Part shown: positions 1 through 5,692 of the stretch, piece after piece
How positions within the stretch are numbered: the first letter of the stretch is position 1
How the letters are laid out: each line of letters opens with the position of its first letter
DNA from: Actinomycetes bacterium
GTDB lineage: Bacteria > Actinomycetota > Acidimicrobiia > Acidimicrobiales > Ilumatobacteraceae
Direction: 5' to 3'
DNA length: 8,566 bases
Assembly (NCBI GenBank): GCA_023417265.1
Contig: JAEZFY010000058.1
Location: 1 to 8,566, forward strand
The notes under the pieces: generated by a model
What the model was told of the DNA's origin: nothing
The model's input: the letters and a program-made list of their open reading frames with translations, nothing else
Databases searched by the model: none
Program-made: the position numbers and the translations under genes

Positions 1-1
1 G

Positions 2-259
2 GTGATGGGCACGCTGTTCAGCGCCCAGGCGTCGGGGCTCACGGCCGGGCAGGCGGCGAGCGGGCTCACCCCCGAGCAGGCCGACGATCCGCTCGTTGCC
101 GTGTCGTTCGGGTATCCCGGTCCGGACGGTCAGCAGCGCACGCTGAATGCGCTCGTGCGCGTGCCGGACGGCAAGCAACTCCGGCCGGGCCAGCCGGTGC
201 CGGTCAGCTACCTGCCCGACCAGCCCGACACGGCGACGATCGACTGGACCCGCTTGTAG
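2..259 (+). CDS. C-terminal part of a DUF3592-like protein (5' end outside window)
   Basis: Open frame running in from the window edge; 85 residues are visible before TAG at 257-259. The GTG at 2 and ATG at 5 are the first in-frame starts, but only one base lies upstream, so the true start is probably outside and this is a fragment. The visible part has a beta-rich, envelope-type look: a 'VAVSFGYPGPDGQ' stretch (about residues 32-44), then 'GQPVPVSYLPDQPDTATID' near the end. A V-x-V-x-Y-x-P-x-x-P-x-x-A ending is typical of DUF3592 family proteins, which usually carry one or two membrane helices outside the beta domain; none is in the visible part. The function of the family is not established. 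It converges on the minus-strand gene at 314-820, with a hairpin between them. The coding call is solid from frame and codon bias; the family assignment is tentative. Confidence 0.6.
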   Translation: MMGTLFSAQASGLTAGQAASGLTPEQADDPLVAVSFGYPGPDGQQRTLNALVRVPDGKQLRPGQPVPVSYLPDQPDTATIDWTRL

Positions 260-271
260 GCCGGACGCGCA

Positions 272-299
272 ACGGGGGGCGGCCGCAGCCGCCCCCCGT
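272..299. terminator. Bidirectional terminator hairpin between convergent genes
   Basis: A perfect 12-bp inverted repeat, ACGGGGGGCGGC (272-283) and GCCGCCCCCCGT (288-299), is separated by the tetraloop CGCA. It starts 13 bases after the stop of the left gene and ends 15 bases before the stop of the minus-strand gene. Being symmetric, it can serve both transcripts. There is no U-tract on either side, as is common for terminators in GC-rich actinomycetes. Confidence 0.8.
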
Positions 300-313
300 C
301 TGGTGCGAACGGA

Positions 314-820
314 TCAGATCGCCGGCGGCGGTGGCGGCGGCGGCGTGTCGTCGGCGCCGCGGAACGAGCCCTTGATCTTGTTCATGTCACGCAGGTCGTT
401 GAGGTCGCCCCCACCGGCCATGAAGCCCATCACCGCGCCGGCCAGTGCGGCCAGCGTGGACAGGAAGCTCAGCCACAGGCCGATGCCGCGACCGAGGTCG
501 ACGCCTTCCTTGTCCGGGCCGAGCAGCACGAGCAGCAGCATCAGCAGCGTCGCCAGACCGGTGGCGCCGATCAGGATCAGCGGCCACGGCAGGTTGTCCT
601 TGAGGGTGCCCATCACGCGCAGGACCACGATCACGGCGGCGCCGATGACGAGCAGCCACGACAACCAGCCGCGGAACCAGTCGAACGCGTTGCCGTCGGA
701 GTACGACCCGAGCGGCCCCATGTCGATGCTGGCCCAATCGAGGAACAGCCCGAAGATGAACATGCCGAGGCCACCCCCGATCACGAGCCAATCGTGTGTC
801 TTGAACTTGCTGAAATCCAT
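314..820 (-). CDS. Small four-helix membrane protein of unknown function
   Basis: A 168-residue protein starting at ATG (complement 818-820). The start is well supported: a strong Shine-Dalgarno AGGAGGGG (complement 824-831) lies a few bases upstream, the only clear one in the window. Four hydrophobic helices are visible at about residues 11-30, 52-71, 79-100 and 113-135. An acidic, glycine-rich loop (31-48, with 'DMGPLGSYSDGNAFDWF') follows helix 1. The C-terminal tail is hydrophilic (about 137-160) and ends in seven consecutive prolines. There are no catalytic motifs and no signal peptide beyond the first helix. Four helices with a proline-rich tail beside purH loosely recall the DUF5336-type protein near purN/purH in mycobacteria, but I cannot show homology. 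It is divergent from purH and convergent with the gene to its left, so it is probably a single-gene transcript. Confidence 0.85.
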   Translation of the reverse strand: MDFSKFKTHDWLVIGGGLGMFIFGLFLDWASIDMGPLGSYSDGNAFDWFRGWLSWLLVIGAAVIVVLRVMGTLKDNLPWPLILIGATGLATLLMLLLVLLGPDKEGVDLGRGIGLWLSFLSTLAALAGAVMGFMAGGGDLNDLRDMNKIKGSFRGADDTPPPPPPPAI

Positions 821-823
821 CTG

Positions 824-831
824 CCCCTCCT
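824..831 (-). promoter_or_regulatory. Shine-Dalgarno site of the membrane-protein gene
   Basis: AGGAGGGG read on the minus strand, 3 bases before the ATG at complement 818-820. It fixes that start and contrasts with the plus-strand genes, which lack such a site. Confidence 0.85.
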
Positions 832-850
832 GGAACGGTCCGTTGTGCGC

Positions 851-856
851 AACGTA
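851..856 (-). promoter_or_regulatory. Possible -10 element for the minus-strand membrane-protein gene
   Basis: TACGTT on the minus strand fits the TANNNT -10 pattern. It would place transcription start near 844, giving a leader of roughly 24 bases that contains the Shine-Dalgarno site. No convincing -35 lies at the right distance, so this is a weak call. Confidence 0.3.
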
Positions 857-893
857 GTTGCTCGACCACGCGGGAACGCGGAATTACGATTCT

Positions 894-922
894 GTGACGC
901 TGTTCGGCAGCGTGACTACGGT
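894..922 (+). promoter_or_regulatory. Predicted leaderless promoter of purH
   Basis: GTGACG (894-899; four of six match TTGACA) and TACGGT (917-922; TANNNT) are 17 bases apart. The -10 ends 6 bases before the GTG start at 929, so transcription would begin at or next to the start codon. No Shine-Dalgarno sequence is present. The spacer also holds a CGCTG/CAGCG inverted repeat (898-902 and 908-912). Confidence 0.55.
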
Positions 923-928
923 TCCCAC

Positions 929-2449
929 GTGCCCACCGCGCTGCTGTCCGTGTTCGACAAGTCAGGCATCGCCGAACTGGCCGCCGAGCTGCACGCGCTC
1001 GGCTGGACGATCGTGTCGAGCGGCGGCACGGCCAAGGCGGTGGCCGCGGCCGGTGTCCCCGTCACCGACGTCGCCGACCTCACCGGCGTCCCGGCGATCC
1101 TCGACCACCGCGTCGTCACCCTGCACCCGAAGGTCCACGGTGGCTTGCTCGCCGACCCCACCAAGCCGGAGCACCAGGCGGACCTGGCCGAGTACGGCAT
1201 CGAACCGATCGCCCTCGTGGTCGTCAACCTGTACCCGTTCGCCGAGCAGCCCGGCATCGAACTGATCGACATCGGCGGGCCGGCGATGGTGCGGGCCGCC
1301 GCCAAGAACCACGCCCACGTCGCGGTCGTCGTCGACCCGGCCGACTACCCGGCCGTGCTCGGCGACATCCGCGAGCACGGCGAGATCACGCTCGCCACCA
1401 GGCGCCGCCTCGCCCGCGACGCGTTCGCCCACACGGCGGCGTACGACGCGGCGATCGTCACCTGGTTCGACGCCACGCCCGACGCCGGCGAACCCGAGTC
1501 GCTGCCACCCACGATCCATCTCGCGCTCGAGCGGGCCGAGGTGCTGCGCTATGGCGAGAACCCGCACCAGCAGGGCGCGCGTTACCGCATCGCCGGGGCC
1601 CGCGGGTGGTGGGACACGGTCGAGCAGCACGGCGGCAAGGCGCTCTCCTACCTCAACCTGTACGACACCGAAGCGGCGTGGCGGCTCGCCCACCGCTTCC
1701 ACGCGCCGGCGGTCGTGATCGTCAAGCACGCCAACCCGTGTGGCGTGGCGCTCGGCAGCGACCCGGCCGATCCGATCGCTGACGCCTACGTCAACGCCAA
1801 CGCCTGCGACCCGGTCAGCGCCTTCGGCGGCATCGTCGCCGCCAACCGGCCGGTCACCAAGGCGATGGCCGAGGCGCTCGCCCCGGTGTTCACCGAAGTG
1901 GTCGTCGCCCCCGGATACGAGCCCGAAGCGTTGGCCGTCCTGCTCGCCAAGAAGAATCTGCGCGTGCTCACGGCGATGCCGCCGGCAGCGTGGCGGTTCG
2001 ACCTCAAGCCGGTCGACGGCGGGTTCATCGTGCAGGAGCCCGACCCCGTGCCGATCGATCGCGCGGCGTGGCGGGTGGTCACCCGGGCGACACCGACCGA
2101 GGCCCAGTGGACCGACCTCGTGTTCGCCTTGCAGGTGTGCGCGGCGGTGTCGAGCAACGCCATCGTCTATGCCAAAGACGGCCAGGCGTTCGGCATCGGC
2201 GCCGGCCAGCAGAACCGGCTCGACTCGGCCCGGATCGCCGCCGAGCGGGCGGCCGGCCGGGCTCAGGGCGGCGTGTGCGCGAGCGACGCCTTCTTCCCGT
2301 TCCGCGACGGCCTCGACGCGGCCGCCGCGGCCGGTATCGCGGCGGTGATCCAGCCCGGCGGCTCCGTGCGCGACGACGAGGTGATCGCGGCTGCCGACGA
2401 ACACCGCATCGCGATGGTCTTCACCGCCCACCGCCACTTCCGCCACTGA
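929..2449 (+). CDS. purH: Bifunctional AICAR transformylase / IMP cyclohydrolase PurH
   Basis: Catalyses the last two steps of de novo purine synthesis: formylation of AICAR with 10-formyl-tetrahydrofolate, then ring closure to IMP, in the cytosol. The GTG at 929 is chosen because residue 2 onward (PTALLSVFDKSGI) aligns with the usual PurH N-terminus; the frame is open further upstream but reads as non-homologous. Length is 506 residues, a little under the family's roughly 520-530. The N-terminal cyclohydrolase domain (about 1-195) shows SSGGTA (30-35), TLHPKVHGG (64-72), NLYPF (100-104) and IDIGGPAMVRAAAKNH (113-128). The transformylase domain shows LRYGENPHQ (206-214), the catalytic Lys-His pair in VKHANPCG (K266, H267), DPVSAFGG (294-301) and GAGQQNRLDS (424-433), and ends RHFRH. 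GAGQQN differs from the commoner GAGQMS form. purN is not adjacent. A hairpin follows at 2473-2511. Confidence 0.97.
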   Translation: MPTALLSVFDKSGIAELAAELHALGWTIVSSGGTAKAVAAAGVPVTDVADLTGVPAILDHRVVTLHPKVHGGLLADPTKPEHQADLAEYGIEPIALVVVNLYPFAEQPGIELIDIGGPAMVRAAAKNHAHVAVVVDPADYPAVLGDIREHGEITLATRRRLARDAFAHTAAYDAAIVTWFDATPDAGEPESLPPTIHLALERAEVLRYGENPHQQGARYRIAGARGWWDTVEQHGGKALSYLNLYDTEAAWRLAHRFHAPAVVIVKHANPCGVALGSDPADPIADAYVNANACDPVSAFGGIVAANRPVTKAMAEALAPVFTEVVVAPGYEPEALAVLLAKKNLRVLTAMPPAAWRFDLKPVDGGFIVQEPDPVPIDRAAWRVVTRATPTEAQWTDLVFALQVCAAVSSNAIVYAKDGQAFGIGAGQQNRLDSARIAAERAAGRAQGGVCASDAFFPFRDGLDAAAAAGIAAVIQPGGSVRDDEVIAAADEHRIAMVFTAHRHFRH

Positions 2450-2472
2450 TCACCCCGCCCCCCGGCACTCGG

Positions 2473-2511
2473 CGCCGGCACCGCCCGGTCTGACGGGTTG
2501 CGTGTCCGGCG
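2473..2511 (+). terminator. Possible terminator after purH
   Basis: An imperfect hairpin 24 bases after the purH stop. An outer stem of 9 pairs (2473-2481 with 2502-2511, one bulged T at 2505) encloses an inner CCCG/CGGG stem (2484-2487 with 2494-2497) and the loop GTCTGA. There is no U-tract. It lies just upstream of the next gene's -10. Confidence 0.4.
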
Positions 2512-2530
2512 GAACGCGGTCGGGGCGGGC

Positions 2531-2536
2531 GATACT
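2531..2536 (+). promoter_or_regulatory. Predicted -10 of the acyltransferase gene (leaderless layout)
   Basis: GATACT resembles TATAAT and ends 8 bases before the GTG start at 2545, so little or no leader is possible. No Shine-Dalgarno sequence precedes the start. No good -35 is seen 16-18 bases upstream, which makes this the weakest of the four similar sites. Confidence 0.4.
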
Positions 2537-2544
2537 GGTGCCCC

Positions 2545-4548
2545 GTGGACCTCCCCGTCACCGCCGCGCGCCCCTGGCGCCGCGCCCAGCATCTGAGCAG
2601 CGTGCCGTACCTGCCCGGGCTGGACGGCATGCGCGCGCTCGCGGTGGTCGCGGTGATGGTGTACCACGCCAACCCGAACTGGCTGAGCGGCGGGTTCCTC
2701 GGCGTCGAGGTGTTCTTCGTGATCTCGGGTTACCTGATCACGCTGCTGTTGATGGCCGAGCGCGAGCGCACCGGTCGGGTCGACCTGGTCGACTTCTGGA
2801 TCCGCCGCGCCCGGCGCCTCCTACCGGCGCTGTTCGTGATGCTGTTCCTGCTGATGGCCTACATGGCGATCTTCAAGGACGACGTGCTCGGACAGGTGCG
2901 CGGCGACATCGTCGCCGGGCTCACCTACGTGTCGAACTGGTACCAGATCTGGGTCGGCCAGGGCTACAGCGCCACCGGCGACTTCGCCCCGCTGCGGCAC
3001 CTGTGGAGCCTCGCCGTCGAGGAGCAGTTCTACCTGCTGTGGCCGATCGTGATGCTGCTGCTCGCCCGCGGCGGCACGCGCAAGCTGGCCCGCACCGCAC
3101 TCGTGCTGTTCTCGTTGGCGGTCGCCGTCACCGTGGCCACCGCCGTGCTCTACCACCGGGGCTCGATCGGTACGTGCGAGGTGACACCCGAGGCGTACTG
3201 GCAGGTGGGCGGGCGGTGCGTGTCGAAAGCCGACGCCCTGTACCTCTCGACGATCACGCGCTCGAGCGGGCTCCTGCTCGGCGCCGCGTTCGCGATGGTG
3301 TGGCGGCCGGTGGCGATCCTGCGCGGCCCGCTGCGCAACGCCGGGCGGGCACTCGACCTGACGGCCCTCGCCGGGCTCGCCGCGCTCGGGTTCCTGGCGT
3401 GGCGGCTGCACTACATCACCGACGCCGGCGCCGACGCGTGGCTGTTCCGGGGCGGCTTCTTCGTCACCGGGCTGGCCACGCTGCTCGTGATCGCGGCCAC
3501 GACGCACCGGTACAGCGTCGCCGGGCGGGTGCTCGGCAACCCGGTGTTCAAGTACGTCGGCACCCGGTCGTACGGGCTCTACCTGTACCACTGGCCGATC
3601 TACCAGATCATCCGCAAGATCGCCGGGAACGTGCTCACGTGGCCGCAGTTCGCGATCGCGATGGCGGTCACCCTGGTGATCACCGAGCTCTCCTACACGT
3701 ACATCGAAACGCCCGTGCGCCGCCGCGAGGTGGCGACGTGGTGGGCGTCGCTGCGCAGCCGCCGCGATCCCGTGCCGCGCCAGCTCGTCGCCGCCACGAT
3801 CGTCGCCGCGATGGGCGTCGGGGCGTTCGCCGTGATCCGCATGGGGGTCGCCGAGAACCGCCCGAACGAGCTCGCCCGGGCACTCGAGGACGGCGAGGTC
3901 TTCGTCACCGACGTCGACGACCTGATCGACGGACCGAACGGTTCGGCCCCGCCGAGCACGCCCACCACGGCGCCGACCGGCACGGCCGCGCCGACGTCGG
4001 TGCCGGCGAGCGTGCCCGTCGGCGACACGACCACCACGACGAGCACGACGACCACCACGACGACGCCGCTGCCCACCGAGTCGCCGCGGGTGATCGCGAT
4101 CGGCGACTCGGTGATGCTCGGGGCGGCCGACGTGCTCGTGCCGCGCGGCTGGACGGTGGTCGCCCAGACGAGCCTGCAGATGAAGGACGCCGTGCCGATG
4201 GTGCAGCAGATGGCCGACGCCGGCGTGTTCGCCGAGACGCAGGCGGCGATCATCCACCTCGGCACGAACGGCCCGTTCGACAAGGAGACGCTCGACGCCT
4301 TGCTGGCGCCGCTCAGCTCGGTGCCCAACGTGCTGCTCTACACCGTGCGCGCCAACCGTTCGTGGACGGCCGGCAACAACGCCTTGCTACGGGCCCGCGA
4401 CAACCCCAACGACAACATCTTGCTGATCGACTGGGAGGTGCGCTCCCAGGAGTGCACCAACAACTGCTTCGCCGGCGACGGGATCCACCTCAACAACACC
4501 GGCAAGGAGTTCTACGCCAACCTCGCCCGCGACTGGACCGGCATGTGA
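2545..4548 (+). CDS. Membrane acyltransferase (AT3/OafA family) fused to a C-terminal SGNH domain, OatA-like
   Basis: A 667-residue two-part enzyme. Residues about 20-435 are an acyltransferase-3 membrane domain of some ten helices. It shows the R-x10-H signature (R30, H41), FFVISGYLIT (57-66), the basic RRARRLLPA loop (87-95), WSLAVEEQFYLLWP (154-167), YGLYLYHWPI (343-352) and YIETPVRR (386-393). A last helix (about 413-432) leads to a Pro/Thr-rich linker (465-512) with a near-pure threonine run (495-507). The C-terminal domain (about 514-667) has SGNH blocks: AIGDSVMLG with nucleophile S522, HLGTNG (571-576) and DGIHL with D645 and H648. In known AT3-SGNH enzymes the membrane part moves an acyl group across the membrane and the SGNH part transfers it to a glycan outside. 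GDSVM, GTNG and DG[IV]HL fit OatA-type peptidoglycan O-acetyltransferases best. Another envelope polysaccharide as acceptor remains possible. Confidence 0.93.
   Translation: MDLPVTAARPWRRAQHLSSVPYLPGLDGMRALAVVAVMVYHANPNWLSGGFLGVEVFFVISGYLITLLLMAERERTGRVDLVDFWIRRARRLLPALFVMLFLLMAYMAIFKDDVLGQVRGDIVAGLTYVSNWYQIWVGQGYSATGDFAPLRHLWSLAVEEQFYLLWPIVMLLLARGGTRKLARTALVLFSLAVAVTVATAVLYHRGSIGTCEVTPEAYWQVGGRCVSKADALYLSTITRSSGLLLGAAFAMVWRPVAILRGPLRNAGRALDLTALAGLAALGFLAWRLHYITDAGADAWLFRGGFFVTGLATLLVIAATTHRYSVAGRVLGNPVFKYVGTRSYGLYLYHWPIYQIIRKIAGNVLTWPQFAIAMAVTLVITELSYTYIETPVRRREVATWWASLRSRRDPVPRQLVAATIVAAMGVGAFAVIRMGVAENRPNELARALEDGEVFVTDVDDLIDGPNGSAPPSTPTTAPTGTAAPTSVPASVPVGDTTTTTSTTTTTTTPLPTESPRVIAIGDSVMLGAADVLVPRGWTVVAQTSLQMKDAVPMVQQMADAGVFAETQAAIIHLGTNGPFDKETLDALLAPLSSVPNVLLYTVRANRSWTAGNNALLRARDNPNDNILLIDWEVRSQECTNNCFAGDGIHLNNTGKEFYANLARDWTGM
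4027..4065 (+). repeat. ACG/ACC threonine-codon microsatellite in the acyltransferase linker
   Basis: Thirteen codons, twelve of them ACG or ACC (Thr) with a single AGC (Ser), encode residues 495-507. They join the last membrane helix to the SGNH domain. Runs like this often form an extended, sometimes O-glycosylated stalk outside the cell, and their length can vary by slippage. Confidence 0.8.
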
Positions 4549-4557
4549 CCCACGGCG

Positions 4558-4587
4558 TTGGAGCGGATTCGGCCCGGCGCGTAGCCT
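4558..4587 (+). promoter_or_regulatory. Predicted leaderless promoter of mdh
   Basis: TTGGAG (4558-4563) and TAGCCT (4582-4587; TANNNT) are 18 bases apart. The -10 ends 7 bases before the ATG at 4595. No Shine-Dalgarno sequence lies between the acyltransferase stop and this ATG. The site closely resembles that of metY (GTAG-x-CT, seven bases, ATG). Confidence 0.55.
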
Positions 4588-4594
4588 CGGGCGC

Positions 4595-5599
4595 ATGACC
4601 GGTCCCGTAGATCGCCCTGTTCGTGTTGCAGTCACCGGCGCGGCCGGCCAGATCGGCTACGCGCTGCTGTTCCGGATCGCGTCCGGCGCGCTGCTCGGTC
4701 CGGACACGCCCGTGGCGCTGCAGTTGCTCGAGATCACCCCTGCGCTCGGCGCCCTCGAGGGCGTCAAGATGGAGCTCGACGATTGCGCCTTCCCGCTGCT
4801 GACCGAGGTCGTCTGCACCGACCAGGCCGACACCGCGTTCGGTGACGCCGACGTCGCCTTCCTCGTCGGGGCGATGCCGCGCAAGGACGGGATGGACCGG
4901 GCCGACCTGCTGTCGGCCAACGGTGGCATCTTCAAGCCGCAGGGCGAAGCCCTCTCGCGCTCGGCGAAGCGGGACGTCAAGATCCTCGTCGTCGGCAACC
5001 CGGCCAACACCAACGCCCTGATCGCCCAGCGCAACGCGGCCGACCTCGACCCCAAGCAGTTCACGGCGATGACCCGGCTCGACCACAACCGCGGCATGTC
5101 GCAGCTGGCCGCCCGGCTCGACGTACCGGTCACCGACATCACGAAGTTCACGATCTGGGGCAACCACTCGAACACGCAGTACCCCGACCTGTTCCACGCC
5201 GAAGTCGGCGGCCGTAACGCGCACGAGCTGGTCGGCGACCACGACTGGTACGCGAACACCTACATCCCCACCGTCGCCACCCGCGGCGGGGCGATCATCA
5301 AGGCCCGCGGCCTGTCGTCGGCAGCCTCGGCGGCCAACGCCGCGATCGACCACGTGCGCGACTGGGTGCACGGCACCGCCGACGGCGACTGGGTGTCGAT
5401 GGGCGTCTACTCGGACGGTTCGTACGGCGTGCCGGAAGGCATCATCTCGTCGTTCCCGTGCACCACCAAGAACGGCGAGTGGTCGATCGTGCAAGGGCTC
5501 GACATCGACGAGTTCTCGCGCGCCAAGATCGACACCTCGGCGGCCGAGCTGGTCGGCGAGCGCGACGCAGTCGTCGAGCTCGGCCTGATCCCCGGCTGA
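4595..5599 (+). CDS. mdh: Malate dehydrogenase (NAD-dependent)
   Basis: Oxidises malate to oxaloacetate in the TCA cycle, in the cytosol. At 334 residues it matches the type-2 MDH subfamily, which includes the actinobacterial and eukaryotic cytosolic enzymes. The nucleotide-binding glycine loop is GAAGQIG (15-21). An acidic residue ends the second strand (E46 in LLEI), consistent with NAD rather than NADP. The mobile active-site loop is GAMPRKDGMDR (92-102), carrying two substrate-binding arginines (R96, R102). NPANTNA (135-141), TRLDHNR with the third arginine R161 and the acid D164, and the catalytic histidine H191 in WGNHSNTQYPD complete the site. A later ASAANAAIDH stretch (244-253) is also typical. 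The ATG start fits the family N-terminus. The gene has its own predicted promoter 46 bases after the acyltransferase stop. Confidence 0.96.
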   Translation: MTGPVDRPVRVAVTGAAGQIGYALLFRIASGALLGPDTPVALQLLEITPALGALEGVKMELDDCAFPLLTEVVCTDQADTAFGDADVAFLVGAMPRKDGMDRADLLSANGGIFKPQGEALSRSAKRDVKILVVGNPANTNALIAQRNAADLDPKQFTAMTRLDHNRGMSQLAARLDVPVTDITKFTIWGNHSNTQYPDLFHAEVGGRNAHELVGDHDWYANTYIPTVATRGGAIIKARGLSSAASAANAAIDHVRDWVHGTADGDWVSMGVYSDGSYGVPEGIISSFPCTTKNGEWSIVQGLDIDEFSRAKIDTSAAELVGERDAVVELGLIPG

Positions 5600-5618
5600 G
5601 CTGACACGTCTGAGCTGA
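5596..5618 (+). repeat. Short direct repeat CTGAGCTGA at the mdh stop
   Basis: CTGAGCTGA occurs at 5596-5604, covering the mdh stop, and again at 5610-5618; a related GCTGAT follows at 5624. It is a degenerate 14-base tandem that also supplies extra TGA stops. No function can be assigned. Confidence 0.5.
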
Positions 5619-5648
5619 TACCGGCTGATCGCCACCGATACCCCCCAC

Positions 5649-5663
5649 GCCGGACGCTCCGGC
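5649..5663 (+). terminator. Small hairpin after mdh, possible terminator
   Basis: A perfect six-pair stem, GCCGGA (5649-5654) with TCCGGC (5658-5663), around the triloop CGC, 49 bases after the mdh stop. No U-tract follows. It may end the mdh transcript, or be part of the coding sequence if the transporter begins upstream of its first GTG. Confidence 0.35.
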
Positions 5664-5668
5664 ATCTG

Positions 5669-5692
5669 GTCACGCCGCTACGCGGCGGTGAC
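5669..5692 (+). other. Strong hairpin enclosing the first possible start codon of the MFS gene
   Basis: GTCACGCCGC (5669-5678) pairs with GCGGC (5682-5686) and GTGAC (5688-5692), leaving one bulged G and the triloop TAC. The GTG at 5688-5690 lies entirely inside the stem. If this GTG is the start, the structure would hide it from ribosomes; otherwise it is a coding-sequence palindrome or a terminator. Confidence 0.55.

Noticed and set aside
794..928. An upstream extension of purH by 45 codons
   Set aside because: The frame is open, but the extra residues do not resemble PurH, they overlap the divergent gene's start, and the promoter-like site at 894-922 would fall inside them.
962..2446. A 494-codon open frame on the minus strand across purH
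   Set aside because: It is antisense to an unmistakable purH, is rich in Arg, Gly, Asp and Val with no domain, and arises from GC-biased third positions of the real gene.
4572..4592. A GCCCG/CGGGC hairpin around the mdh -10
   Set aside because: It has only five pairs with an 11-base loop and is expected by chance at this GC content.
2502..4598. A 698-codon plus-strand open frame slightly longer than the acyltransferase
   Set aside because: Its translation is Arg/Ala-rich with no motif or helices. The overlapping frame from 2545 has all the AT3 and SGNH signatures.
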